Assembly: GCF_051859025.1 (NCBI RefSeq) | Contig: NZ_JBHYGL010000001.1 | Span: 930,001-994,000 of the forward strand | Reading direction: 5' to 3' | Length of the DNA stretch: 64,000 nucleotides | Source: Falsiroseomonas sp051859025 | GTDB lineage: Bacteria; Pseudomonadota; Alphaproteobacteria; Acetobacterales; Acetobacteraceae | In this document: one piece after another, positions 56,851-64,000 of the stretch | How positions within the stretch are numbered: the stretch's first letter is position 1 | Layout of the letters: each line of letters starts with the position of its first letter | Notes under the pieces: model-generated | Databases searched by the model: none | Seen by the model: only the letters and a program-made list of their open reading frames with translations | What the model was told of the DNA's origin: nothing | Made by a program: the position numbers and the translations under genes

Positions 56851-59541
56851 CTACCCCGCGATCCGCGCCATGGCGGCATCGAGGCGCGCCATCTCCGCCC
56901 GCGCGGCGACCAGGCGTTCGCGGTTCTCCTCCACCACCTCCTCCTTCGCGCGGGCGACGAAATCGGCGTTGGCGAGCTTGGCCTCGACCTTCCGCGCGTC
57001 CGCTTCCGCGGCGGCGCGGGCCTTGGCCAGGCGGGCGCGTTCGGCGGCCAGGTCGATGACATCGGCCAGCGGCAGCATCACCGTCGCCTCACCCACCACG
57101 ATCTGGGCCACACCCTTGGGGGGGGCGCCGTCGAGGGCCTTCACCTCCGTCGCGCGGGCCATGCGGCGGATGACGTCGATCCAGCGATCCGCGCGGCCGA
57201 GCGTGGTGCCGGAGGCGCCGGACAGCAGCAGGGGGACGGTGACGGAGGGGGGCACGTTCATCTCCGCCCGCACGGCGCGGACCTCACCGATGAAGGAGAC
57301 GACCCAGTCCAGCTCCTCCCGCGCCGCCTCGGCATCGCGGACATCCGTGGCGCCGGGCCAGGTCTCCCGGATCAGCGTGCATTCGGGGCCGTAGCCGAAC
57401 AGGTGCCAGAGTTCCTCCGTGATGTAGGGCATGGCGGGGTGCAGCATCTTCAGGATGGTGCCGAAGACATGCTGCGCCGCGCCCTTCACCTCGGCCTTCG
57501 CCGCCTCATCCGTGCCGTTCAGCACGGGCTTGGCGAATTCCAGGAACCAGTCGCAGAAGCCGCCCCAGGCGAAGCGGTAGCAGGCATTGGCGTATTCATC
57601 GAAGCGATAGGCTTCGAGCGCCGCCGTCGCCTCCGCCACCGCGCGGTTCGCGCCATCGAGGATCCAGCGCGACAGCGGCAGGGTGGCCGTCGCGGGGTCG
57701 AACGCCTTGTCGGCGGCGATCCCGTTCATCTCCAGGAAGCGGGCCGCGTTCCAGATCTTGGTGCCGAACGACCGGAAATCCTCGACGCGCTTGCGGCCGA
57801 GCTTCACGTCGCGGCCGGGGCCGGTCAGCGATGCGATGGTGAAGCGCAGCGCGTCGGCGCCATAGGCGTCGATCAGTTCCAGGGGGTCCATGACGTTCCC
57901 CTTGGACTTGGACATCTTCTGGCCCTTCTCGTCCCGGACCAGGCCATGGATGTAGACGTGCCTGAACGGCACCTCACCCATGAAGTGGATGCCCATCATC
58001 ATCATGCGGGCGACCCAGAAGAAGATGATGTCGAAGCCCGTCACCAGCACGTCGCCGGGATAGTACTTCGACAGCTCGGGCGTCTTGTCGGGCCAGCCGA
58101 GCGTGGAGAACGGCCAGAGGGCGCTGCTGAACCAAGTGTCCAGCACATCCTCGTCCCGCACCAGCGTGACATCGCGGCCGAACTTCTCGCGGGCCAACGC
58201 GGCGGCTTCCTCCTCGGTCTTGGCGACGAAGACCTCGCCATCCGGCGCATACCAGGCGGGGATCTGGTGGCCCCACCAGAGCTGCCGCGACACGCACCAG
58301 GGCTGGATGTCGCGCATCCAGGCGAAGAAGGTGTTCTCCCACTGGCGCGGCACGAAGGTGGTCTGGCCGGTCTCCACCGCCTTGATGGCGGGCTGGGCCA
58401 GCGTCTTCGCGTCCACATACCATTGCATGGTCAGGCGCGGCTCGATCGGCACGCCGGACCGGTCGCCATGGGGAACCTGGTTGACGTGCGGCTCGATCTT
58501 GTCGAGCAGGCCGAGTTCCTCCAGCTTCGCCACGATCGCCTTGCGGGCGGCGAAGCGGTCCATGCCGTCCAGGCCGCGCACGAAATCGGGGTCGCCGCCA
58601 TCGGTGGTGAGGCTGGCGCCGATCTCCGCCAGCGTCACCTTCGCATCGGCGTCGAGCACGGAGATCATCGCCAGGCCGTGGCGCTTGCCGACCTCGAAAT
58701 CGTTGAAGTCATGCGCGGGGGTGACCTTCACCGCGCCGGTGCCCTTCTCGGGGTCGGAGTATTCATCCGCCACCACCGGCACGCGGCGCCCGGTCAGCGG
58801 CAGGATGACGTTCTTGCCCACCAGATCGGCGAAGCGTTCATCGGTGGGATGCACGGCGATGGCGGTGTCGCCCAGCATCGTCTCCGGCCGCGTGGTCGCC
58901 ACCGTCAGGAAGCGGTCGGGCTGCCCCTCCACCGGGTATTTCAGGTACCAGAGGCTGCCCTTCACCTCCCGGCTCTCGACCTCGAGGTCGGAGATCGCGG
59001 TCTGGAAGACGGGGTCCCAATTCACCAGGCGGCGGTCGCGATACAGCAGGCCCTGGCGGTAGAGGGTGACGAAGACCTCCCGCACCGCCTTCGACAGGCC
59101 CTCATCCATGGTGAAGCGTTCGCGCGGCCAGTCGAGGCTGGCGCCCAGGCGGCGAAGCTGGCGGGTGATGGTGCCGCCGGACTGGCCCTTCCATTCCCAG
59201 ACATGCTGCAGGAAGGCCTCACGCCCCATCGTGCGCCGGTCCAGCCCCTGGCTGCCGAGCAGGCGTTCCACCACCATCTGCGTCGCGATGCCGGCGTGGT
59301 CCGTGCCGGGCTGCCACAGCGCATCGCGCCCCTGCATCCGCCGGAAGCGCGTCAGCATGTCCTGCACCGACATGGTCAGCGCATGGCCGATATGCAGGCT
59401 GCCCGTGACATTGGGCGGCGGGATCATGATGGTGAAGGGCTTCGCGGGCGAAGCGGGGTTGGCGGCGAAGGCGCCGCTATCCTCCCATCCCTTGTAGAGG
59501 CGGGCTTCCACGGCGGCGGGGTCGAAGGATTTGTCGAGCAT
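56851..59541 (-). CDS. valS: Valyl-tRNA synthetase
   Basis: ValS charges tRNA-Val and edits threonine. The 896-residue class I synthetase has the HIGH motif in PPPNVTGSLHIGHALTMSVQ (about residue 45), the editing domain (ATTRPETMLGDTAIAVHPTD), VSRQLWWGHQIPAWYAPDGE, and the KMSKS motif GQKMSKSKGNVMDPLELIDA (about residue 530). It ends in the C-terminal coiled coil (ERARLAKARAAAEADARKVE). The ATG at 59541 gives MLDKSFDPAAVE; the upstream extension is not conserved. Confidence 0.97.
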   Translation of the reverse strand: MLDKSFDPAAVEARLYKGWEDSGAFAANPASPAKPFTIMIPPPNVTGSLHIGHALTMSVQDMLTRFRRMQGRDALWQPGTDHAGIATQMVVERLLGSQGLDRRTMGREAFLQHVWEWKGQSGGTITRQLRRLGASLDWPRERFTMDEGLSKAVREVFVTLYRQGLLYRDRRLVNWDPVFQTAISDLEVESREVKGSLWYLKYPVEGQPDRFLTVATTRPETMLGDTAIAVHPTDERFADLVGKNVILPLTGRRVPVVADEYSDPEKGTGAVKVTPAHDFNDFEVGKRHGLAMISVLDADAKVTLAEIGASLTTDGGDPDFVRGLDGMDRFAARKAIVAKLEELGLLDKIEPHVNQVPHGDRSGVPIEPRLTMQWYVDAKTLAQPAIKAVETGQTTFVPRQWENTFFAWMRDIQPWCVSRQLWWGHQIPAWYAPDGEVFVAKTEEEAAALAREKFGRDVTLVRDEDVLDTWFSSALWPFSTLGWPDKTPELSKYYPGDVLVTGFDIIFFWVARMMMMGIHFMGEVPFRHVYIHGLVRDEKGQKMSKSKGNVMDPLELIDAYGADALRFTIASLTGPGRDVKLGRKRVEDFRSFGTKIWNAARFLEMNGIAADKAFDPATATLPLSRWILDGANRAVAEATAALEAYRFDEYANACYRFAWGGFCDWFLEFAKPVLNGTDEAAKAEVKGAAQHVFGTILKMLHPAMPYITEELWHLFGYGPECTLIRETWPGATDVRDAEAAREELDWVVSFIGEVRAVRAEMNVPPSVTVPLLLSGASGTTLGRADRWIDVIRRMARATEVKALDGAPPKGVAQIVVGEATVMLPLADVIDLAAERARLAKARAAAEADARKVEAKLANADFVARAKEEVVEENRERLVAARAEMARLDAAMARIAG

Positions 59542-59643
59542 GGCGGCATCCCTTCCCCGCCAGCGCGCGAACGTCAAGGGCGCGTGGCTTGCCGGAGGTG
59601 GCGGCGGGCCGCATCCTGCGCCCAACGAACCGGAGGAATGACG

Positions 59644-60612
59644 ATGCGCGCGACACGCCGCGGCCTGATGCTTGCCGGCCTTGCCAGCCTCAGCGCGCCC
59701 GCGCTGGCCCAGCCCGCCTGGCCGTCCGGCCCCGTCCGCATCATCGTCCCCTTCCCGCCCGGCGGCAGCATGGACACCATCACGCGGCTGCTGCAGCCGC
59801 GGCTTGCCGCCGATCTCGGCCAGTCCATCGTCATCGAGAACCGGCCAGGTGCCTCAGGCGCGCTCGGCACCGCCGTCGCCGCGCGGGCGCAGCCGGATGG
59901 GCTGACCTTCGTGATGGTCTTCGACAGCCATTCGGTGAACCCGTCCTTCATCCCGAATCTCGGCTTCGACCCGAAGCGGGATCTCCAGCCCGTCAGCCTG
60001 GTGGGATCGGCGCCGATGCTCATCACCACGCATCGCGCCCGCCCCTGGACCACGCTCGGCCAGGTGATCGACGCCGCGCGGGCGAAGCCGGACACGATCA
60101 CCTACGGCTCCATCGGCGTCGGCAGCCTGTCGCATTTGACCATGTCCCGCCTACAGCAACTGGCGGGGGTCACGATGATCCATGTGCCCTATCGCGGCGG
60201 CGGGCCGATGAGCGCCGCGGCCGCGGCCGGGGAGCTGGACATGCCCGTGGCAAGCCATGCCGGGCTCGGCGGGCAGGTCGGCGTCACGCTGCGGCCCCTG
60301 GCGCAGACCGGCGCGCGGCGATCGGCCCTGTTCCCGGACCTGCCGACGGTGGCGGAAGCGGGCGTGCCGGGGATCGACGCGCTGGCCTGGTGGGGAATGC
60401 TGGCGCCGGCGCGGGTGCCGGAGGCGATCGTGACGCGGATGCGCGACGCCATCGTGAAGGCGCTGCAGGTCCCGGAGGTCCGCGAACGCCTGTCCGGCCC
60501 GATGGGCGTCGAGATCGTGGGCAATACCCCGGCCGAATTCGGCGCCTTCATCGATCGCCAGACGGCAACCTGGGCGACCGTGATCCGGGAGAACAACATC
60601 CGGCCGGAGTAG
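59644..60612 (+). CDS. Bug-family tripartite tricarboxylate transporter substrate-binding protein
   Basis: This is a second predicted periplasmic Bug receptor in the window (322 residues). It has a twin-arginine-like signal (MRATRRGLMLAGLASLSAPA, cleavage near ALAQ), PVRIIVPFPPGGSMDTITR, SIVIENRPGASGALGTAVAA, TYGSIGVGSLSHLTMSRLQQ and VPYRGGGPMSAAAAAGELDM. The ATG at 59644 lies seven bases after GGAGGA and is preferred over the ATG at 59638, which abuts it. No permease genes are near. It sits inside the usual pcm-tolC-popZ-valS cluster, on the other strand, so it may be a later insertion. Confidence 0.93.
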   Translation: MRATRRGLMLAGLASLSAPALAQPAWPSGPVRIIVPFPPGGSMDTITRLLQPRLAADLGQSIVIENRPGASGALGTAVAARAQPDGLTFVMVFDSHSVNPSFIPNLGFDPKRDLQPVSLVGSAPMLITTHRARPWTTLGQVIDAARAKPDTITYGSIGVGSLSHLTMSRLQQLAGVTMIHVPYRGGGPMSAAAAAGELDMPVASHAGLGGQVGVTLRPLAQTGARRSALFPDLPTVAEAGVPGIDALAWWGMLAPARVPEAIVTRMRDAIVKALQVPEVRERLSGPMGVEIVGNTPAEFGAFIDRQTATWATVIRENNIRPE

Positions 60613-60632
60613 CGCCCCGGCCGGGCGGCAAT

Positions 60633-61199
60633 TCAGCCGAGCGCCCGGCCCACCACGCGCTCGATCTCGGTCCGCACCAGGCGCTCCACCAAGGGCGGCA
60701 GGTGCTGGTCGAGCCATGCCTTCAGCAGCGGGCGCAACTCCTCCCGCACCACATCCTCGATGCTCGGGCCGCTGCGATAGACCGGCGCCTGGCGTTCGGC
60801 GGCGACGCTGCGCAGCAATTGGCCAAGCGCCGCGGTTGTCGCGGCGGCGACGGCGGGGGCGACGAGACCCTCCATCGACATTTCGGCCGGCGCCGGCATC
60901 GGGGCCGCCAGAGGCTGGATCGGGGCCTGGGGCGGGCCCTCGGGCTCCGGGTCCGGCGGCAGGGAGACATGGGTCGGCGCCGCGGGCGCTTCCGGCGGGG
61001 GCGGGCTGGCGACCAGCATCGCCTCGGTCAGCTCCAGCGGTTCCGCCTGGGGCGGGCCGCCGGTGGATTGCGCGGCAGGGCTCTGCGTGGCGGGGGTCTC
61101 ATCCTCGTTCAGGATGCGGCGGATGGAGGCGAGGATGTCATCCATCGCCGGATCCGCGCCCTGCGGCCCCCCTGGTTGCCCGCCCGACATCCCGCTCAT
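60633..61199 (-). CDS. popZ: Polar organising protein PopZ (DUF2497)
   Basis: PopZ forms polymeric hubs at cell poles in alphaproteobacteria and anchors ParB-parS. The 188-residue protein shows the three-part PopZ layout: an N-terminal helix (DPAMDDILASIRRILNEDET, about residues 16-35), a Pro/Glu-rich disordered middle (about residues 45-105), and a C-terminal oligomerisation region (SIEDVVREELRPLLKAWLDQ to VRTEIERVVGRALG). It follows tolC by four bases. Confidence 0.92.
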   Translation of the reverse strand: MSGMSGGQPGGPQGADPAMDDILASIRRILNEDETPATQSPAAQSTGGPPQAEPLELTEAMLVASPPPPEAPAAPTHVSLPPDPEPEGPPQAPIQPLAAPMPAPAEMSMEGLVAPAVAAATTAALGQLLRSVAAERQAPVYRSGPSIEDVVREELRPLLKAWLDQHLPPLVERLVRTEIERVVGRALG

Positions 61200-61203
61200 G
61201 CGC

Positions 61204-62604
61204 TCAGCGTCCCGGCTGCTGGGCGTAATCGCCCCAACCGACCCAGCGGTTCCGCACTTCGCGGTAGTAGCCCTCCATGTCGTAGATCTGCACGGGCAGG
61301 TTCAAGTCCCGCGCCGTCAGGCGGCCGAGCGAGGAGGCCAGGCTGTGAGAGGCGGTGATGACGTTGGCCAGCGCGCGCACCAGGCTGACGCGGGCGTTCA
61401 GCAGTTCCTGTTCGGCGTTCAGCACGTCGAGCGTCGTGCGGCTGCCGACCACGGCTTCCCGCTGCACGCCATCTAGCGCGATTTCGGCGGCGCGGATCTG
61501 GGCGCGGACGCTGTCCACCTGGGCGCGGGCGGCGTTCAGCGTCTCCCACGCCTGGGTGGCCTGCTGGGTGGCGGCGCGGCGCTGGTCCTCCACCACCTGG
61601 CGGGCCTGCTGCGCGCTCTGCCGCGCCTGGCGGACGGCGGCGTGTTCGGCACCGCCCTGGTAGAGCGGGACGGTCAAATTGGCCGTGACCTGCGTGCCGT
61701 TGAGGCGCGTATCGGTGGAGGTGGTGGAATTGTCGTTCCGGAAGGTGGTGCCGGTGACGCTGACCTGCGGCAGCAGGGAGGCGAAGTTCACATCCACCAG
61801 ATCCCGCGCCGCGGCTTCGTCGAAAAGGGCGGCGACGACGTTGGGGTTGTTCTGGCTGGCGATGGTGCCGGCTTCCCGCGCATCGGCCACCGGCACGCGC
61901 AGCGGCTGCGGCGCGACCAGGCGCTGCGGCGGCTGGCCGACCAGGCGGGCGAAGGTGGCGCGGGATTGCTGGAGCCGCCCCTCTGAATCGGCGCGGGAAG
62001 CGCGGGACCCGGCGAGCCGGCTTTCCGCCTGCGCGACGTCGGTGCGCGTGATCTCACCGACGCGGAAGCGTTCGTTGGTGGCCTGCAGCTGCCGCGTCAG
62101 CACCTGTTCGTTGTTGATGTTGAGGCGGACCTCCTCCTGGTCCCGGATCACGGCGACATAGGCGTTCACCGTGTCCTGCATCACCTGCTGTTCGGTGGCG
62201 ATCAGCCGGGCGCGCTGGGCGAGGACCTGGTTTTCCGCGCGGCGGGTGGAGGCGGTGGTGCGGCCGCCGCGGAAGATCGGCTGGGTGACGGAGGCCTGGT
62301 TGGAGACGATGTCGCGCGACCGCCAGGGGGAGGTCACGCGATCCCCGGCATTGGTGGAGGTGGTGGCCTGGCCGACGCTGCTGGTGATCTGCACCGTGGG
62401 CCGCCAGCCCGCCAGCGCCGCCGGCACGTTCTCATCCACCGCGCGAAGCTGGGCGCGGGCGGCCTGGAGGGTGGGGTTGTTGGCATAGGCCAGGGCCAGG
62501 GCTTCCTGCAGCGTCTGCGCCTCCGCCGGCCGCGCGGTGGCGTAGAGCGCCGGCGGCGACAGCATCAGGGCAGTCAGTGCAAGCGCGTGGCGGGACAGCG
62601 TCAT
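61204..62604 (-). CDS. tolC: TolC-family outer membrane efflux channel
   Basis: TolC-type channels span the outer membrane and periplasm and serve type I secretion and drug efflux. The 466-residue protein has a signal peptide (ALALTALMLSPPALYATARPA), the duplicated helical repeat of the family (QTLQEALALAYANNPTLQAA; and NNPNVVAALFDEAAARDL) and the conserved RRAENQVLAQRARLIATEQQ and VGSRTTLDVLNAEQELLNAR. It could serve export of the RTX proteins, though no ABC exporter is linked. pcm-tolC-popZ-valS order is common in alphaproteobacteria. The start at 62604 begins the signal peptide. Confidence 0.95.
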   Translation of the reverse strand: MTLSRHALALTALMLSPPALYATARPAEAQTLQEALALAYANNPTLQAARAQLRAVDENVPAALAGWRPTVQITSSVGQATTSTNAGDRVTSPWRSRDIVSNQASVTQPIFRGGRTTASTRRAENQVLAQRARLIATEQQVMQDTVNAYVAVIRDQEEVRLNINNEQVLTRQLQATNERFRVGEITRTDVAQAESRLAGSRASRADSEGRLQQSRATFARLVGQPPQRLVAPQPLRVPVADAREAGTIASQNNPNVVAALFDEAAARDLVDVNFASLLPQVSVTGTTFRNDNSTTSTDTRLNGTQVTANLTVPLYQGGAEHAAVRQARQSAQQARQVVEDQRRAATQQATQAWETLNAARAQVDSVRAQIRAAEIALDGVQREAVVGSRTTLDVLNAEQELLNARVSLVRALANVITASHSLASSLGRLTARDLNLPVQIYDMEGYYREVRNRWVGWGDYAQQPGR

Positions 62605-62711
62605 GGTCTGGCGGCTCCTGCGTCCCGCCGAGCATAGCGGGTCCGTCCGGGGATCAAAGACAAAGCGGCGTGGCCCGCGCAAGGCGGCCGCCGACGCCGG
62701 ATATCGTTAGG

Positions 62712-63410
62712 TCAGAACACGAAACCAGGGGCCGGCTGGAAGGCCGGCAGCGGCACCGTGGCGCAGTCGAAGGCATCCGTCACGCCGAAGCTGCCGCCGG
62801 CGTTGCGGCCGATGACGGCACGCGGCCCGGCGGCGGGGCCCTTGGCCGCCAGGATCGCGGCCAGGCGACCGCCCTCCGCCAGCTGGCCGCTGAGCGTCGC
62901 GGGAATGGCGGGGACCTCGCCCTCGATCAGGATGGCGTCATAGGGGGCGGCGGCGGCGTGGCCGTCGCGCAGGCTGCCCATGACCAGCGTGATGGCGCCC
63001 GGCGCGAACAGCCCGGCCAGGGCCTTCACCGCGATGCACTGCAGGCCCGCATCATCGTCCAGCGCCGTGACGCGGGCGCCGCAATGGGCGGCGACGGCCG
63101 AGAGGTAGCCGGTGCCGGCACCGACGACGAGCATCCGGTCCCCGTCCCGCAGGCCGAGCAGCTGGATCATCCGCGCCGTCACCATCGGCGTCAGCATGGC
63201 CCGGCCAGCGGGCAGCGCGATGACGCCGTCGCCATAGGCGCGGGGCGCGAGGGCGGGGGGCAGGAAGCGTTCGCGGGGCAGGTCCAGCATGGCGGCGATC
63301 ACGCGGGGATCGGTCACCTTGTTGGGGCGGAGCTGCCCATCGACCATCCGGCGCCTTGCTTCCGTGGTATCCAGCGCGGTCAACACTTCCATCGTCGCGG
63401 CCTCTTGCAT
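62712..63410 (-). CDS. Protein-L-isoaspartate O-methyltransferase family protein
   Basis: This SAM-dependent methyltransferase of the Pcm family (232 residues) would repair isoaspartyl residues. It has MVDGQLRPNKVTDPRVIAAM (about residue 22), ERFLPPALAPRAYGDGVIAL, the SAM loop RMLVVGAGTGYLSAVAAHCG (about residue 95) and an EGEVPAIPATLSGQLAEGGR end of the fold. The usual catalytic Ser/Thr loop region is present as AMLTPMVTARMIQLLGL. ATG at 63410 (MQEAATMEVL) or 63392 could be the start. It heads the pcm-tolC-popZ cluster; some members near tolC may have another role. Confidence 0.88.
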   Translation of the reverse strand: MQEAATMEVLTALDTTEARRRMVDGQLRPNKVTDPRVIAAMLDLPRERFLPPALAPRAYGDGVIALPAGRAMLTPMVTARMIQLLGLRDGDRMLVVGAGTGYLSAVAAHCGARVTALDDDAGLQCIAVKALAGLFAPGAITLVMGSLRDGHAAAAPYDAILIEGEVPAIPATLSGQLAEGGRLAAILAAKGPAAGPRAVIGRNAGGSFGVTDAFDCATVPLPAFQPAPGFVF

Positions 63411-63511
63411 CGCGCGGTTATACGGGGGGCCGCAGCGGCGGCCAAGCGGCGCCGCTGCGCCGCAACACGTGGTTACGTCGCATGATGGCATTAACAGAAT
63501 GCCGACTGCGC

Positions 63512-63540
63512 TTGACCATCGGCGTCGCCTGCCGGATATG
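63512..63540 (+). promoter_or_regulatory. Probable promoter of tRNA-Cys
   Basis: TTGACC (63512-63517), a 17-base spacer and GATATG (63535-63540) end 16 bases before the tRNA-Cys 5' end. The -35 is close to consensus; position and spacing fit a short tRNA leader. Confidence 0.5.
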
Positions 63541-63556
63541 GGGGCGCATCACCTGC

Positions 63557-63627
63557 GGCCGCGTGGCAGAGTGGTGATGCAGCGGACTGCAAATCCGTAT
63601 ATGCCGGTTCGATTCCGGCCGCGGCCT
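63557..63627 (+). tRNA. tRNA-Cys (GCA)
   Basis: A complete cloverleaf: acceptor GGCCGCG pairs with CGCGGCC, the anticodon loop reads CTGCAAA (anticodon GCA, cysteine), and the T-arm has GGTTCGATTCC. The discriminator base is T (U73), typical of tRNA-Cys. The 3' CCA is not encoded (TGG follows), so it must be added. Confidence 0.95.
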
Positions 63628-63698
63628 TGGTTTTCCTGCCTTCCGGGGCGGGGGGCGACCTTCCTGGAAGGGAGTTTCGCTTTCTGATCCGGGGGGTC

Positions 63699-63727
63699 TT
63701 TACCCAGCGTCGGGCGCTCGCTATAGC
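63699..63727 (+). promoter_or_regulatory. Probable promoter of tRNA-Asn
   Basis: TTTACC (63699-63704), a 17-base spacer and TATAGC (63722-63727) end 16 bases before the tRNA-Asn 5' end, the same spacing as the tRNA-Cys promoter. Confidence 0.5.
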
Positions 63728-63743
63728 CCGCCGCCTTGGCTGA

Positions 63744-63818
63744 TCCGGCGTGGCGCAGCGGTAGCGCAGCGGACTGTTAATCCGTTGGTCGTTGGTTCGA
63801 ATCCAACCGCCGGAGCCA
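63744..63818 (+). tRNA. tRNA-Asn (GTT)
   Basis: Acceptor TCCGGCG pairs with CGCCGGA, the anticodon loop CTGTTAA gives anticodon GTT (asparagine), and the T-arm reads GGTTCGAATCC. Discriminator G is followed by an encoded CCA (63816-63818). Confidence 0.96.
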
Positions 63819-63920
63819 AGCTCCCCAAAATTTCCTTCGCCCAAACACATCGCGAGCAGGCCAGGGCCCCGAGGGGCTAGGGCCTCCCGAACGGGCATGA
63901 GTTTCCAATTGGGCGGAATG

Positions 63921-63950
63921 GCGCCGCCCCCCCGGAGGGGAGAGCGGCGC
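63921..63950 (-). terminator. Hairpin after the right-edge gene
   Basis: GCGCCGC and GCGGCGC pair (7 bp) with a GC-rich inner loop, about ten bases after the stop codon of the partial gene on the minus strand. No U-run is seen. Confidence 0.5.
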
Positions 63951-63959
63951 CCGGGGCCG

Positions 63960-64000
63960 CTACAGGATGAGGTCGTCCGCCGTCATGGCGAGCAGCCCCG
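63960..64000 (-). CDS. C-terminal end of a gene entering from the right; possibly an RTX-type secreted protein
   Basis: Only the last 12 codons are in view, reading GLLAMTADDLIL and then TAG. The DDLIL end resembles the type I secretion tails of RTX calcium-binding proteins, such as the DFIL end of the repeat protein at 29351-30883. A hairpin follows the stop. The identity is a guess from this short tail; the existence of the 3' end is better supported. Confidence 0.4.
   Translation of the reverse strand, partial: GLLAMTADDLIL

Noticed and set aside
57403..59640. A long plus-strand frame leading into the Bug receptor gene
   Set aside because: It is antisense to valS. The real gene begins at its signal peptide with a ribosome-binding site at about 59632.

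Overview
The window looks like core chromosome of a high-GC alphaproteobacterium. The best fit is Acetobacteraceae of the Roseomonas type, judged from gene order and protein character only. Pointers are a popZ gene (DUF2497), the rpiB-glyA-nrdR-ribD-ribE-ribB-ribH-nusB-thiL run, the dgt-argS-SPOR-nagZ-scpAB-tatBC-serS run, a GAAC-N7-GAAC SOS operator before uvrA, and orphan Bug-type receptors of the tripartite tricarboxylate family. There is no rRNA, phage, transposase, CRISPR array or obvious island. Nearly all genes share strong GC3 bias, so the opposite strand is full of long false open frames.

Layout. 1-2617 (minus): cytochrome bc1 chaperone, DUF177, rpmF, plsX, start of fabH. 2750-3310 (plus): a BamE-like lipoprotein. 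3370-11764 (minus): a ten-gene run from rpiB through glyA, nrdR and the riboflavin genes to nusB, thiL and an MFS carrier. 12005-14683 (plus): O-acetylhomoserine sulfhydrylase, hemB and an unknown protein. 14738-21013: accessory metabolism, with a Bug receptor, a SAF-type oxidoreductase plus RmlC-like epimerase pair, a glycosyltransferase-like protein, an alpha/beta hydrolase and a CoA-transferase. 21165-26976 (plus): aldehyde dehydrogenase, unknown protein, penicillin-acylase homologue, RDD protein and leucyl-tRNA-protein transferase. 26992-31615 (minus): parC, a giant RTX repeat protein and ssb. 31847-34723 (plus): uvrA, facing ssb across an SOS box. 34745-37833 (minus): unknown protein, ModA-like receptor, glycosyltransferase-like protein and a non-catalytic squalene-synthase homologue. 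37971-41259: sodB, isochorismatase-like hydrolase, yajC, a DUF815 ATPase and a small membrane protein. 41339-52265 (minus): dgt, argS, SPOR protein, nagZ, M50 protease, scpA, scpB, ABC ATPase, tatB, tatC and serS. 52372-53545 (plus): erpA-like and xthA. 53586-63410: small lipoprotein, ilvD, Uma2 protein, small membrane protein, valS, a second Bug receptor, popZ, tolC and pcm-like. The end holds tRNA-Cys, tRNA-Asn and the 3' end of a gene entering from the right.

Most of the genes are housekeeping. The items worth a second look are: a RibB protein whose fused GTP cyclohydrolase II domain has lost its zinc cysteines (RibBX type); the absence of tatA from its usual place, with an orphan ABC ATPase sitting there; an RTX protein made of about 40 calcium-binding repeats and no effector domain; two places where the stop-codon end of a gene is copied in tandem just downstream; two perfect short-loop hairpins between nusB and thiL; and an A/T-rich repeat plus hairpin near 40.86 kb. 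I did not find a coherent new multi-gene system.
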